A stretch of 64,000 nt of DNA from Aphis gossypii (taxonomy: Eukaryota; Arthropoda; Insecta; Hemiptera; Aphididae). The position numbers and the translations under genes were made by a program. The notes under the pieces were generated by a model, which made no database searches, had not been told where the DNA came from, and was given only the letters and a program-made list of their open reading frames with translations. Where the stretch lies: NCBI RefSeq assembly GCF_020184175.1, contig NC_065530.1, positions 19,383,260-19,447,259 of the forward strand, written 5' to 3'. Shown here piece by piece: positions 12,588 to 27,400 of this stretch (the stretch's first letter is position 1; each line of letters begins with the position of its first letter).

Positions 12588-14443
12588 TCATAAAGACTCT
12601 ATTTCCAAATTTCCAGGGGAATTCGGAGGTCTTTGCGTCGGATGCTTCTCACTTAGTGTAATACCGTGGATACTATACATCGCTTTCTTAAGCACTTGTT
12701 TTCTTCCATGCTTTGGTACCATACTGAGACCCATTTTATTAAAATTCCATCCGTATTTATAGTTTTGTGTAGGACACGCCCTATACTTTTCGTCCGGTGA
12801 GAATGTGTTTCTCGTTTTCAAATAACGATATCGGCCTTCTTCATTCCTGCTTATACCTGCATAATATATATATAAGAATACATTTTATTAGATAAGTAGA
12901 TAGGTACCTAAAGGAGTTATCATGAATTGTAACAATTATAGAGTCATTTCGTTACTAGATACATCATACAACGTGCTATCTAATATCCAGCTTAAACTCA
13001 AGCCATGTGGTAATGAAATAGTCGGGGAGTACCAGGGAAGCTTCAGAAGCGGAAAATCAACGGCGGATCAAACACATACTGTCAAACAAATAATGGAAAT
13101 ATGCCACGAATATAACCAGGAACTATTAATAATATAATATAAGCGAAGAGCTAGCCTCAAACAGAGACAGATGGAAAGAAGTGGTAGTTGCGACAAAGGA
13201 CCTAAATGGTCTATACTATAAGCCAAAAAACAAAAAACAAAAAAATAGGTATCTATAATATAATATTAAAATGTGTACAATAATAAATTTAATAAATAAT
13301 AATAATTATAAACAACAATAAAGCTTATCTGGAACGCTTTTATATTTCCTTCTAAAGTTGTTACCCTAACTCTCCAATTAAACTTGTACATATAATGCTC
13401 ATTATATCCGCTGGACTTTAGTTAACATAAATAAGTAACAAGCAAATTCGAAATCTGATAGATATATCCGAATAAGATAATCCCGGTTGTCCCGACACTC
13501 TTATAAATCTTTATTTATATTGTATAAATATCAAGTGATTTAGGTACATCTTTTGATGTGTTTTACTTTTGTAGATAATTCAATTATGCACCTATAGTTA
13601 ATTATTTTACTATAGCACTTCGGTTATTATTATTGACGGATATGCAATATGTACTTACATTATATATCATATCTAAACTCTCTTAACTTTTAAGGGCAAG
13701 CTATAAACTGCTTTAAGTTTAGGTCTAGTCAGATGGTCTAACTAAACAAATATTTTATATTTATATTATTTACAAGCTAGGCTTAGGAAGAAGATTAGTA
13801 AGAGTATTCATAATATTTATTTTTATCAAAATCTACTCATTATCATTAATAAAGTGTGTATCGCTCACGCGTGTAAAAATAATTTCACTTGTACAAACGG
13901 ACTAGGACACTATAGGTATCTACACTCATAAACATAATACTTTGGTCAAAATAATTACACTCATGACCATCATCAGGATTAATAATAATGGCTTGTCTTA
14001 AAACAAATGCATGATGAAAATATATAGAAAGCAATGTAAAGGTAATGCTAATATATTGTTGTATGATAATTATTATCGGCTTATGTAAATTTATATTTTA
14101 TACCGTTATACAATTGATGTTTGATATCGTGTGGTATAGGGTACATGTACGAAATGTCGATTTCAAAACGTGACAATACGTTTTTGTCTAATTTTTCGAG
14201 CGCTTTCTTATTTATTTCCTTTTGGTACTCCTCTAGCTTGCCATTTATGTCTTTGATTAGGGTTCTCATTCCTCGTATTTCATCGATAAGTTTGGTCGAT
14301 TGGATTGAAACGATTGGTTTTGGTTTATCTGAATTTCCAATTGCTTCTTCATAGTTCTTTATGAACCAATTCATCTGCAATAGTTTGATTTTTTTTTCTA
14401 CTTCTTGCATATGCATTTGGTGTCTTAATTCGGCCATCGCCAT
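12588..14443 (-). CDS. SPMIP1: Sperm microtubule inner protein 1-like protein, two exons
   Basis: Exon 1 is 14443-14104 and exon 2 is 12856-12588 on the minus strand, spliced after AACG before GTATAA and after GCAG; phases match (phase 1) and give 202 residues. Residues 1-95 form a charged, helix-rich region (MQEVEKKIKLLQMNWFIKNY...), then a conserved block follows: YMYPIPHDIKHQLYNGIS, EGRYRYLKTR and YKYGW. The MYP.P...LLYEGIS...GRYRYLNTR...YGW pattern is what I recall from vertebrate SPMIP1 (ATP6V1FNB), a small protein inside sperm flagellar doublet microtubules; the splice junction falls inside the conserved block, which supports both the splice and the name. The tail (SMVPKHGRKQVLKK..., rich in Lys and Pro) is less conserved. 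If the intron is retained, exon 1 reads on seven codons to a stop at 14081, giving a 120-residue form. Expression in testis is the prediction. Confidence 0.8.
12922..13235 (+). pseudogene. Internally deleted non-LTR retrotransposon (LINE) reverse transcriptase remnant
   Basis: The 71-codon frame reads NYRVISLLDTSYNVLSNIQL and then EYQGSFRSGKSTADQ and KQIMEICHEYNQEL. This is the familiar reverse-transcriptase block NYRGISLL..YKVLSNILL..L...AGFR.GRSTxDQ..xLKQI of LINE ORF2 proteins. Right after it, in another frame, comes EELASNRDRWKEVVVATKDL, resembling the extreme C-terminus of such ORF2 proteins, so most of the reverse transcriptase has been deleted. It lies in the SPMIP1 intron, on the opposite strand. 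The clade is not determined. Confidence 0.75.
13236..14080. other. Rest of the SPMIP1 intron
   Basis: AT-rich intron DNA; no open frame or repeat end I can support. Confidence 0.4.
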
Positions 14444-17169
14444 TTTGAATTATGGACAAATGAATACTAAATAGGAAACGAGGATAAATGAACTATGCTG
14501 TATCAATAGGTGCAAGTATAAGTTTATAATAATATGTATACAGTTTAAAAGTGTATTAATTAGTGTAAATTAGAAATTATTCGAATTAAAAGTAGTAGGT
14601 ATATAATTTGATTTTGTGTGTACGAATGTTGTGTATAAACATAAAAACTATTAAACATTAAACAAAATATATTGGTTGGTTACCGAGTTATATTGTAAAT
14701 TTAAAATACATCATAATATACTATAATTATACATCAAAAACTTATTTATTTCAGTATAATGTATTTAATAAATGAATAATACTTCATTAAAGTTCATACC
14801 TTAATGTATATATGTATTTATATATATAATTTATTATGTACACAATATACAGTAGTTTTAATACAATACTATATATTATTATATGTGTGTGCATGTTATA
14901 AGTATGGATATAACTTATAGATATAATTTATAATAATTCAATTGAGTCTTTAAATTGGTGAATTAATTATTAAGACTGCCAACTGAATAAAAACAAACTG
15001 TTGTATACCATCCATTTTTTGAGGTTTACTTTTTAATACCATTGTATGAACTATTTCTCCGATGCTTCAAATGTGTTCAAATTTAACGGTTCAGTCAAGC
15101 TACTGGTCTAGTGGTTGTTTTTTTTTATCACTAAAAAAAATATTTAATATTTTCACTCAAAAAATAGGTTAATAAACAATAAAAGTAATTTATTCAATAA
15201 AAAGTAATTTATTAATTTTTAAGGTAATAGATAATCACGAAGTTCAATTTGTATGTGTATTTACTTTTTCTACAGTTAAAAAACTTCAGAGCACTCAGCA
15301 GTCAAAATATAGTTTATTAATTATAATTAAATTTGTTTCATTAATTTTTAGCTTAAATTATTTATAAATAATAATAAAGATATTTTTTAGCACCTATATG
15401 AAAATGTAATAAAATTCGAAAAAACAAACATAACTTTATTTTATACACTAATATTAATGTTTCAAACAAAATTAACAGCATAAACTAGTAAAAAATACAA
15501 AATTATGTAAGTAATACGATGTTGGTAATGTGATAATATTATACAAATAGAATCTAACCTAACCTAATCTACCTATTATGTTTTGCAATCCCATTTATTC
15601 ACAATGCCTACCTATACATTAAACATTTTAATAGAATTTATATATAGGATTAATACACATACAACTTTCAGATTTAATTTCAGTCTTAATAAGTAAATGC
15701 GTTTAACTAAATTAATGTAACCAGTTTGATAAATAATATTACTAGGTACATCACAATTCACAAGTATACTATATAATAATATAATATATATAAATACATA
15801 TGTACTAAAATAGTTTTTATCATATTATAATAATTGCTACAGGTATTAAATGGATTATGGATAATAGGTAGGTATCAATATATAATTAAGCTTTTAGATC
15901 TTAAGAAAATTACATAATATGTTTTAAATTTAAGGACCCATCAAATATATTTTATAAACATAATAAATTAATTATTTATAACTATAATATAGTTATATTT
16001 AAGATACAAATAAATATTATTGAAAAATAATAATAAAATTAACTAATCATACTAAACGGAACTTATTATATATAATAGCTCAACTTAATACTCACTATAC
16101 TAGTCAGGATAAAAGGAGGAGGAGTGTGATAGCCATCACTTACAAAGAAAATTTATTTATTATACATCACACATACAAACAAATTTCATAAATAAAATAA
16201 AAAATATTTGTATCACTTAAGTAAATTATATAAATCCTTTATAAATTGATATCTGCTAAAAAATGATATAGTTTGTAAATTAAAGAAAATGAAAACTATG
16301 AACAAACGTTATAGGTATATTTTATTTTTATTATGATAAGTTATACATTGTTTTTGGTTTTTAAACAAATTTACAACGAAATATTTTAAACACATAGCTT
16401 TGAATTTGACTAGGGTTTTTTACTGCATAATAATTTCATATTTATTACACTTATTTTTGAACAAATTTAAATTTTTAACTTTTTTTCCACGTTTGTAAAA
16501 CATAAAAAAATGGTTTTGAATTGTAACATTATTTTTTGCAATGAATTTGTTTTATATATTTTTTTAAATAATTGACTTTTAAAGAGTTTTTTTGTCTTAA
16601 AAATTACAAATACATAACTAAATCAAAACATGAACTTACTCTCATTCAATCAATTTTTAAGACAAAAAAATCGTTACAAGTTCTAGTTGTCTAAAAAAAT
16701 GAATATAACTCAAATTTTATTTGAAAAAGGAGGGAGTTTTATTCAAAAAATGTTGTTTTGCTACACAAGATTGTAATAAATTTAAAAATTATTCCTTTAA
16801 ATGAATTCAAGGACATCTGTTTGAAATATTTCATGATACATTGATTACTAAGCACATTTTATAATATCATACAAAAATAATATATATAATAATAAATATT
16901 TATGAAAAATTTTAAGGGAATACCATTCAATTAATATTTCGTAGACAATAAAAATAAATATAAGTTACATTTATTATTAAATTTATATGGAATATTTAAT
17001 AGATAAAGATATTACACATTATTCGATATTACGTAATTATTTATTAGTAAATATAAGTAATGTTTATATAAAATGTTACAAAATAAAATTATATTTACTT
17101 TATTAATAAACACAAACTATGTCTATACTCTATCTGTGTATTTTTAAGAATAAAGGTATAATTATACAA

Positions 17170-17306
17170 ACAGCCAATTCGTGATACAACGAATTTCAAG
17201 AGACAGAAAACAAAGTTTGTTGTATCGAGATATTCGTATTATATCATAATGGAGCAATAGTATCGTTTATCATACTGAGCTTCATCATATCACGAATAGG
17301 CTGTAC
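17170..17306. mobile_element. Short palindrome-ended MITE, family unknown
   Basis: The left end ACAGCCAATTCGTGATA and the right end TATCACGAATAGGCTGT are inverted copies with a single mismatch over 17 bases. A second inner palindromic pair (GATACAACGAA / TTGTATCGAG) follows. There is no coding capacity. The flanks show no unambiguous target duplication. Confidence 0.6.
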
Positions 17307-18218
17307 ATATCATATTCTAATTAAATGCTGATTTCAAACCACATTTTAATAGCTATAGGTATATTAATTGGTTGGTAGGTCAATATAATTAATGTTCAGA
17401 TAATCAGGTTATGAATATTATTTCAATTATAAAAGCAAAATATAGAATATTCTAATTTGTATGTCGAAGGAAAAAATATAAATATTGCTTAATTGCTTAT
17501 CATACATAAAAGTGTAAGTAACACGAAAATATAGCAAGTAGGTATTTTATAATATAATGTTATCAAACATCAATACATATATAATATGAATTCAATAGTT
17601 TGTTCTAACATTATTTCATATTGATTAATAACTACGCAGTTCTTCAACTAATTTTGTGATATCATAGAATAACTGATGATCAGTTAAAAAATATTGTTTC
17701 AAATACAATATATAATATTTTAAATATCTAATAACACAAATAAGTAATAAAAAATAAGAAACAGAATTATTTTTCATAAAATAACAAAAAAAAAGTTATT
17801 AAAATAATAAATTAACGTGAACAGTTATGAATATTAAAAATCTAAATTCAAGTTCAATTTATACGTGTAATATTTTCTAATTATGTTTATTATAATGTAT
17901 GTTTTATATGAAAAAATTCCTTGATAATGTACAGTTTTTAAATGAAAACTTAAACTTGGATTTAATTATTTTAATTACATCATTTATTAAAATATGACAA
18001 AAGTGTAACGAAAAATATAAAAGTTAAATAAAATATAATTGTATTGATTTAAATTCAAGTTATTAAGTCAGTCGCTTAGTTATTAATTAAAAAAAAATAT
18101 TTAATATATATTTATACAATATACATATTCTATTGGATAAAATAGGAGTAACATAACAACGTTAATACTGAATAATATAGCTCTACTTGAGATAAATTTT
18201 CTCACTTAATATTATAGT

Positions 18219-18240
18219 TTTATTAGGGACGTTTTTTATT
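18219..18240 (-). terminator. Candidate poly(A) signals of the first SLC36 gene
   Basis: Two TTTATT words (18235-18240 and 18219-18224) read AATAAA on the minus strand about 190-210 bases after the stop codon. Chance matches are possible in this AT-rich sequence. Confidence 0.3.
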
Positions 18241-18427
18241 CATTAATTTTCTTACTTTCGCATCATTTACTTCATTTTTTCTAAACAATAGAATTACTAT
18301 CAGAAATAACGATTATTAATAATTTAAGAAAAAAAATAAAATACGGTGATATAAAAGTATACAGGGTGTTCTGATGACATAATAGTAATGTAGAACAAAA
18401 TTTCAACCAACCAATCGTTTGAATCAC

Positions 18428-21400
18428 TTAGCCATTGCTGTGGTTTTGAGAGAACGCCTCATAAATAGCAGTTGTATTGGCGTAAATTCCAGTGACTGAA
18501 CCGATAACTGCCGTAAGTATGGTTACCATATCTAAAAATGTACTGAAAAATGAACCTTTGTCTTTTGTCCGGAACGCCAAATTAGATAATGCAGGGAAAA
18601 TCATTGTGAGTGCAACGCAAGTTACAGAACCCACTAATGACATGAATAGGTCCAAATGCGGAACTGTACTAGCTGCCAGGTCTAAAATATATAAAAACAA
18701 TTTGTAATTTGAAATTTGAAATGTTATTTAATTTTTTAAATAACATGATATTTATGCTATAAATAAAAATAAAATTTACGATCAAATCACAATAATACAG
18801 GTTATGATACCCATGCATTACATAGTTTTTATATTTAATATAATGTAATAAAAAATATCCTAAAAACAAAATAAAAACACGTAGTCGCTTTTTTATGTAA
18901 CAGGTTTCAACTGTACCTCATTATTGAGTAAGTCATTGAATAGGTAAGTTATAAATGAATTCACGAATAATCATTGCCTACAAAAAACAATTCTAAACGT
19001 AAACACATATATCAGCTTCTATTTCTATAAGGATACTTTATAAATTATTAATGTTACTATAAAGAATTTAATTTTTTATAAGTCGTGTGATATATCAAAC
19101 AAAGAGATTATGCCAATCTTTAAGATTGAAGTATTTTTATTTTTTCAAAAGTCGATATCAGACACAAAATAAAAAATTCATCATTGTAAAAAGTAAAACA
19201 ATTATATTCATCGCTACGTTTAGAGTTTATTAAATTCAAATACTTAAAATGAAAATGCTTACGGTTTTTAAATGAGTTACCTATATGAATAGCTTATCAT
19301 AAAACTGATATTTAATAAATACATAGTTATACCTTATTGCGTATTAATAACAAGTTAAAGTTAAGATAACATATAAAAATTATTTTTATATCAATAAAAA
19401 TTTTTAGTATGATATGTTAATTATTTACTGTCTTGTCATATTGTGGCATAAGTTATTAGTTATAATCTAATAGTATTTTTGAATAAATTAAAGATATTAT
19501 AAATAAACATATTTAGTTTAAATAATATAGTTAATAGTTAAAAGTATAACAAGTATTAATCAATAGTTATGTACCCATACAGGTTGGTTCATTCGTTATT
19601 TTGTAATAATAACTAAAAACTCTAAATAAATCTCCCGTAGTTAATGAAATTGATTATCAAATAGGTATGTTTATTTAGTATAGAATATCTTTTTTATGAT
19701 AGTGATCTAAATAACATATTTTTTAGTAAACAAGAGGTTGTATAAAGAAGTCATATCCATTTCAAACATGATTCAATATATGTTTTATATCATTTTTATG
19801 AAATTAATCTAGCTTGTAAATGTAATTAAATCAGTATAATTATATTAAAGAGACGTGAAATTTAATATTTTCGAAACATAAAAAAGTTTAAAACATGACA
19901 TACTTATATTTTAATGATAACGATATTTATTCAATTTAGCCTCTAGGCTCTATAGGTATACCTATTATGAATATATTATTTTATCAACCAAAAGTATACT
20001 ATAATTATAATACACAACTATTCAAGAATATTTATTAAGTGAATTGACTACTGTTTATTACAATTATATTATATATATTTACTTACAAGTAACAAGACAT
20101 ACACATATCCGGATGCTATAATCCCATATTGCAGGATGGTTAAACGGGCCATAGGTTTTTTCAAGGTCACTATAGACAATTACGGCTGCAGGGTAAAATT
20201 GAAGCGCATATGAACAAGCTATTCCCAATATCATCATGATTATTACAAATTGTGTTAATCTGTTGTAAAAAAATATTAAATGTTTACAATTGTTTATAAT
20301 ATGTAACTATAAACTCATATAGTTCGTTGAAATATACATGTTTCAAATGTCCAAAAATATTTAAATCAAAAAGTATTCACATACATATAAATTATTATTA
20401 CATTATTTAAATTATTTATTTACTTACTCATGATCATGTGGTAGATTCAATGTTAGACTGCTTTTTACGTCTTCTCCCCATTTCGAATAGCCAGTCATAC
20501 CCAAAGGAACGTTTAACATCATTACAGCAACCATACCAAAATTTAAGACTCCAAAACATGATGTGAACTTTTTATCATCGTCTATCTCCGCAAAAAGAGG
20601 TAAAACCTTTATAAAAATATAAATTATAAATTTTAGACATAGGTATTGTATTAAATATATTAACGAACATAATAATATGTTAAACTGAAAGTTAATTAAT
20701 ATTCCATATATTATTGTTATTTACTATTTTTATAATACATTATAATAGGACTATACTAATATTTCTTCAAAAAGTTATACTTAAGTTGTATAATATGAAA
20801 ATAATATAAAATTCGTTTATAATATATATACTCGTAATGTGTTCAATACAAATGTGTAGGAGAATTGCCTATCACATACGCCGCTACATAATCTATTTTA
20901 TATGAAATCAAACATTAAATAATATTAAAATAATGATTTTAAACTCTGATATGTTATATCTTGTATGAAAGAATGAAGAGTTAAATATTTTGTAAAATGT
21001 TATCGAAATGTACTCATATTTGATATTTTATTCTATCATTGTAGGTATGAGCATCTAATAAATTTAGTTTACAGCTAATAACTTATCGTGTTCTTAATCA
21101 TTTCCTCCAAAACCACTGAATGGACTCAAATCAGATAGATCTGTTGGAAACCTTGACTCTCCGGCAAGCTTTAAGGCACAGTTTTCTAGACCCAAAACTT
21201 CTATCCTCTGAAAATTGAGCAATGAAATAGAAATACGCCCGCGTTACCATCAGTTTGGATTTTATAGTAAATTTAAAAAAATAGTCCAACGTTCTATTAA
21301 AACTATTTTTTTATAATCGTGTTAAAAATGTGTGTATTTTTCCTTTATTGTTCATTTTTACCCAAGAAAAAGTAAATTAAAATCGATTTGGTGATTTTGA

Positions 21401-24400
21401 TTTTCGTCAGATTCGTCCTTACAACAAACATTCCGAAACCGACTTATGTGTAAACTGAGGTACACAGAGTACCTTATTTTATACATTTTGTTGATTTTAC
21501 CCCAGACGAAATGAAGTAATTCACCTAGTACCTACTTTTTATTCAGAATTTTGTAAATTTGTTTTTATAAAAATGTAGGTAGTAATTTTAGTTTGAAAAT
21601 AATATATAATATTTACTTTTATAAATGTTGTAATTTTAATTTTTATATCCCTAACCTATCTAACACATTTATTATACTGTAAATGAATTCAAACAACATA
21701 ATATATTATACTAGTAAATAATTAAGCTACAGTAAACTATCAGCACTCTTGTAAATAGTATAATTTAATAAGTATTAATTTATGTTTATAATTATTTAAT
21801 TATAACTGAAGAGAAAAACGTATCATAACATCGTTTTCCATTTTCATTATTTTTCTCTTATCATTAAATTATCACATATATTTAATAGATGTATTTACTT
21901 AATTATAATTATACATGCGTAATTATCATTAATAATCCAATAATTTTAATAAATGTAATATAAATGTAATTAAATTAAATATTTACCAATCCAATTCCTT
22001 CAAAACTAAACATGATTATGCCGAACATTGTTGGTAATTCAGACCATTTAGCATATGAATATCTAACATTCTCAGCTGATGGTCCAGAACAGCTATAATA
22101 CATTATCGTAATAACACCAGTAATCAATGCAAAATTGGCCAAAGTTGATAATGGTGCTATAAATCGCAATTTTCTTAAACTTGCACATAACATTATCAAA
22201 GGCATTGTAAATAATAGAACAGTTTGAATATTAATCTCATACGAATATTGAAGTAAGAGCTGCAAAATAATTAAAACAAAAATAAAGCAAATAATATTAT
22301 AAAACCCTGAAAATTAAAGATAAGATTATAACTCAACCAACTCTATATACTATATCAATACAAATTAAATAATTTAATCAATGAATACTATACAATAATA
22401 TTATATTTGCTTAAAAAAAACTATTGCTATGTACAAAAAAAGATTTATTGCGTATAATCTTTCTTTATTTCTTTCTCTTGTATCAATAATTGAATGATTA
22501 TATTTCACTACTTATTAAATGAATAATACATACAATTATAAGATATACCTAATTAAAACAATAATAATAATTTAAAAAAAAATAATAAAATTGGATGGAG
22601 TAATTTAATACAAGATTAAGTTGCTCGGATTTCTAATATTATTTATTAATTAATATTATATACACGTATATATCATACATTCCATTTAATCTTAAATAAT
22701 TTTTAAGTCTTAAAGAATTTGCAACTTTTTAAAAAATGTTATTACAATATTTGTTTTTAATAATAAATAGATTATTTATATAAATTCTATCATTTATAGT
22801 AATATGTATTTATTAATAATTAATTATAACAATTACTACCTCATTAATTACCAACTAAAGGTATGAGCTTTTCTGTTAAAAAAATAAAATAAAGATCTTT
22901 CCACAACCACGGGATAAATAATTTTTGAAATTCTATACCGAAATCAGAGTTAGCTATATTATCTTTGGATCTTCATACTCATATATTTTATTATAATAAA
23001 GAAAATAAATTACATGTATAAAAGAATATAGTAACTAATTAATTATCATTTACACGAGTGATCCATTTTGAGCAAGAAAGTATCTTTTGAATAAATTAAG
23101 TTTTCGATATTTGTATTATTATAATTTATTTTATTAGAACCTGAATTATAATTGCACTAACCTTATTACAGATAATTTTATTAGTTGTATTATTGCTAAG
23201 TTTTTGATTTCAAATCGATTTAATTTTCCAATTAAAAATTAAACACTTGGAATATTTAATTTGAAAAATAATACAAGTAGTCAGCTGTTTTTATATAACC
23301 ACACATTATGACTAAAACTACTCAAAATGAAATTTTTTATTGTAAATTAAATTATACAATTGGGACTTAAGGTTCGAGGCCATTCAGATGAATGAGACGT
23401 TTGAATTATGTTGGTCAATAAGAGCTATAATGATGACCTTATGGCTTATAAAGTATTTATGTTAATACTTTTTACTAGGTAGCTATAGCTAATGGATATT
23501 ATTTTTAACGTGCTTGAAATATTACCTGATTACTTGTATGAAATGATAAACAGTAATATGCATGGAATATTGAGATAAAGCATTGTATTAATATTACGAA
23601 TGAAATTACTTTCTCGGGACATAAGTAGTTCCATACACGTCATTGCAATTACACAAATGTAACATAAAGTGTAACATTACAAGTTACAAATTAATATTGT
23701 AAAAACATCACATAAATATTCCATTGCACAGTGGGATTGTGATTTTGTTTTTACTGGGAAATATAATATTTTATACATTATTTATGTAAAGGTTAAAATG
23801 TTGAATATATTTAATATTTTTTGAATAATTATAATATAAAATAATAATTTAATTTCTATGCGTATAAATAAGTTATAAGAAGTAATAAATTTGAATTATA
23901 TATATATATTATATCCGTATGCTTCAACGTAAATTTATTAAACTTTAACTATCTTAAATTATTATAATAATTATATAAATAACTTTTTTCATGCTTACTT
24001 TTTGTAATGATGTGCTAATAAATAGAATATATACACTGCATAAACCAAGTTGTGTGATAAGTATGTTATAAAAAACAATCTTTCTACATGAAAAAGAGAA
24101 AATAATAATGTTTAATGTAAAATGAATTGGTTTAAATGCTCACCTAATATTATTTGATATACTTCGAAATATCCATTTATCAGACATTTTGAATGCATTT
24201 TCAACTGTATCACCAAATGATGGTGCACGTTTGGTTTGCAAACGGTTCTGAACTTTCTTACTTAACGTAGTCTGTGAAAAAATTTAAATCATTTTTCTAA
24301 GCATGATATAAATGTTACTGTATTGAAAACTATAAAGATAAATTTATTAAAAATAAAATAAATGTATTTTTGTTCAAGTAATGTATTTAACTAAAAGACT

Positions 24401-27400
24401 TACTAAAACATGCATATTGTAGACACTTATTAACCATACATACAACAAAATACACAGTGTGAGGTATAAGCCTCCGTATTTAAAGGCTTCTCCCATAGCT
24501 AACATTCCACAACCAATGTTTCCTTTTATAAAGTGCATTAACGTAACTAAATACCTGAAAAAATACATATAAACAATAAACTTGATATGTTTGAAATATA
24601 AGCAATGTTAAAAATCAAATTGCATAATTTTTACATTTTATTAGTATTATTCTAACATATTATTATAATTAGATAAGTACAACTATGTTTTAATTGAAAA
24701 AATACATGAGTTAATAAAATCAAGTTATTGTGCTATCTTAAGCCTTTGGTTTGTTAGTATTTCTCAAGTACCACAATAAATGAAATGTATTCACTATTCA
24801 TATTTTCAAAAATATTTCTAAAAGTAAGAAAAACTGTATTCAATATAAAAAATATAATTGAATAAATTTCGTGGCTTTAAAATTTGATAACAATAGAATA
24901 GTATTTCAGTAAAATAATGAAACAATAAAAATAACTACATGAACATCATCAAATTATAAATAACAAATATACGTAGTTAACTTAGTTTCCAATATACATT
25001 AACTGTATATAACTATTTGAATTAATTAAAATATTTTAATGCAATTTTTGAATTATATTAAAATAAGATCATAATATTACAATTTGGTCACCTACTATAG
25101 TATAACAGATACCCAGTATCTATAAGAGAAGTACACACATAAAACATGTACTAATTACACATAATATGTGAACGTTTGTTTACTCAGATACAAGAAAAAT
25201 TATAATATTTTGTTATGAAATAACAAATTTACATTTGTAACTAAGAAAATGCCTTATAAATAAATAGAAGATATTGAAAATATTTAAAATCCTAAAAAAT
25301 ATTATATTAAAAACAAATCACCGCCAATTCAACTTCATTAAATGTTTGTGAGTACCTACCTATTATTTAAAATAAATAACATCATTCGTTCCTTAGTTAA
25401 TTATTCTTTTTAATCAATATACCAAATGAATAGTTAGTATTAATACAGATAGATACGTAATTTCAATAGATATTAATGAATCTCAGTGTTTACTTCTATA
25501 AAATATTAATTTATTAATTTGGTAACATTTGTTCCTGGAGTTTCACTATAAAATAACCATTATCTAAAATTTTAACTTTTGTGTAAATACATTTTATATC
25601 AATATAATTCAAATGAGTAATTAATAACCTTCATGTTTAAATATTATATAGATAATAAGCACCTATTTGTTATTTTAAATTATAATACAAAATAAGAACC
25701 TAACAACTAATCTTGTATTAAATTATAATGTATATAAACATTTGAAATAATGATTGTTTAATATTATATAGGTACCGTACCTATATTATGCCGATATATA
25801 TATAATAAACTGATGTATTAACCAAAGTTAAACCTTGAACAATGAAAACAATTTTTAATTATATAAAAAGCGTATTTTATGCTTAAATGATCGTTTATAA
25901 TAACTTTTAGAAAATTTTAGAAAATGTTACAAATTATACATCATTATAGAACAACATAAAACAGCCAACACAAATAAATACCTATTATACAGTCACTATA
26001 ATATGATACTCTAATTCTAAAAATTAATTCAGTTAATTTACATTATTATTATTTTAAACAAATAAATAAATATACTATAAGTTATCATACACGTTTTTAA
26101 TAAGTAAAATAATAAAACGTATTTATGAAAATAAATATAATTTGAATACAATTTCTTTCATTTTTTTTTTTTTTTTTTTTTTTTTTTTATTCGATTTTAA
26201 CTTACAACGTCCGTCTATCGCAATGAACATTTTAATAGTTTATTATGTATGTATTATTTATTATTATTATCTCAAGTATATCATTTATTAAATAGATAAT
26301 GTTAAAATGGTCAAATGGTTATCACAATTTATAAGAACATTTTTTGTGTATTGAACATTGTATAGGCATCATCTTTAATTGCTTTACCCTTGTAAATATA
26401 TGTTACGTATACGTTTCTCTCTGTGTATATATAGGTACATATGTTAGTTGCCAAAAGACATATATTTTAAAATTTTATAAAATAACAAACAGAATGATTG
26501 TTGTAAAGGGTTTAAACAGATTAATATATTATGTTAAAAAAGTGTTCATTTTTTAAGATTTTTTTAATCTAAACCATAGCGTTTAAGATACAATTAAATG
26601 TAAGTTATAAAACAACGAGAGTTAAATATAAATTAAGAATATATAAGAAGGAGTAGTGTCAAAAATATAATTAAAAAAACATAACAAACATAAAAGTTGA
26701 CTTCATTGATATATTCTGTAGTTTAAAGATTATTAACATTAATAACTATTTAACATTTAGCAGTAAAAAAAAAATATATATATATATTATTCCTACACTT
26801 TGAATTCTACAATTAATATAAGTTGTTAGTCAAAATAAATAAAAAAAAAAATATATTTCAAAAACAATAAGTGTATAATGAACATAAAATAAAATTAAAA
26901 CTATAATTTGCTATGGGTATATGAAAATTAGAATTTTAAACTTTAAAGAATATATAAGAATTTATAAATTTTTCAAAAAATACTGTATAATATTTATAAT
27001 ATTATAACTTTTTAATTTTAGTCAAATTATAAATACTTAATACAAATATTATAGACTTGTTTAAAATTAAAATTTTTGTAACGTTTCCTATCTAAAAAAC
27101 AGTAAGCATATCTAATTTATATATTGAACGGTACAAAAAAAATATATAAAATACTACTAATAATATCTTATCAATAAATAATAGGGTTAGTGAACCTTTT
27201 TGAAAATGTCAGTTTGGTATGTATAATTATGCCTGAACAGATAATATAAGATATTTTTTTGTATGTATAAATAATATTATAGATAACTATCATTGTGATT
27301 TGAGAATTTAAACAACAAATAGAAAACTGAACAAGTATTCTTATATTTGTTATCACTAATAATTAGAGTGCATAATGCATATTATTATAGATATCAGGGC

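Larger units (their letters stand above)
14444..18427. other. Intergenic, AT-rich, with one MITE
   Basis: This separates the SPMIP1-like start codon from the stop of the first SLC36 gene. The SPMIP1 promoter should lie in its first few hundred bases, but no clear element stands out. Apart from the palindromic element at 17170-17306, and a CCTAA-type doublet near 15556, I see nothing. Confidence 0.4.

Noticed and set aside
14121..14354. 77-codon plus-strand frame opposite SPMIP1 exon 1
   Set aside because: Antisense shadow of the SPMIP1 exon.
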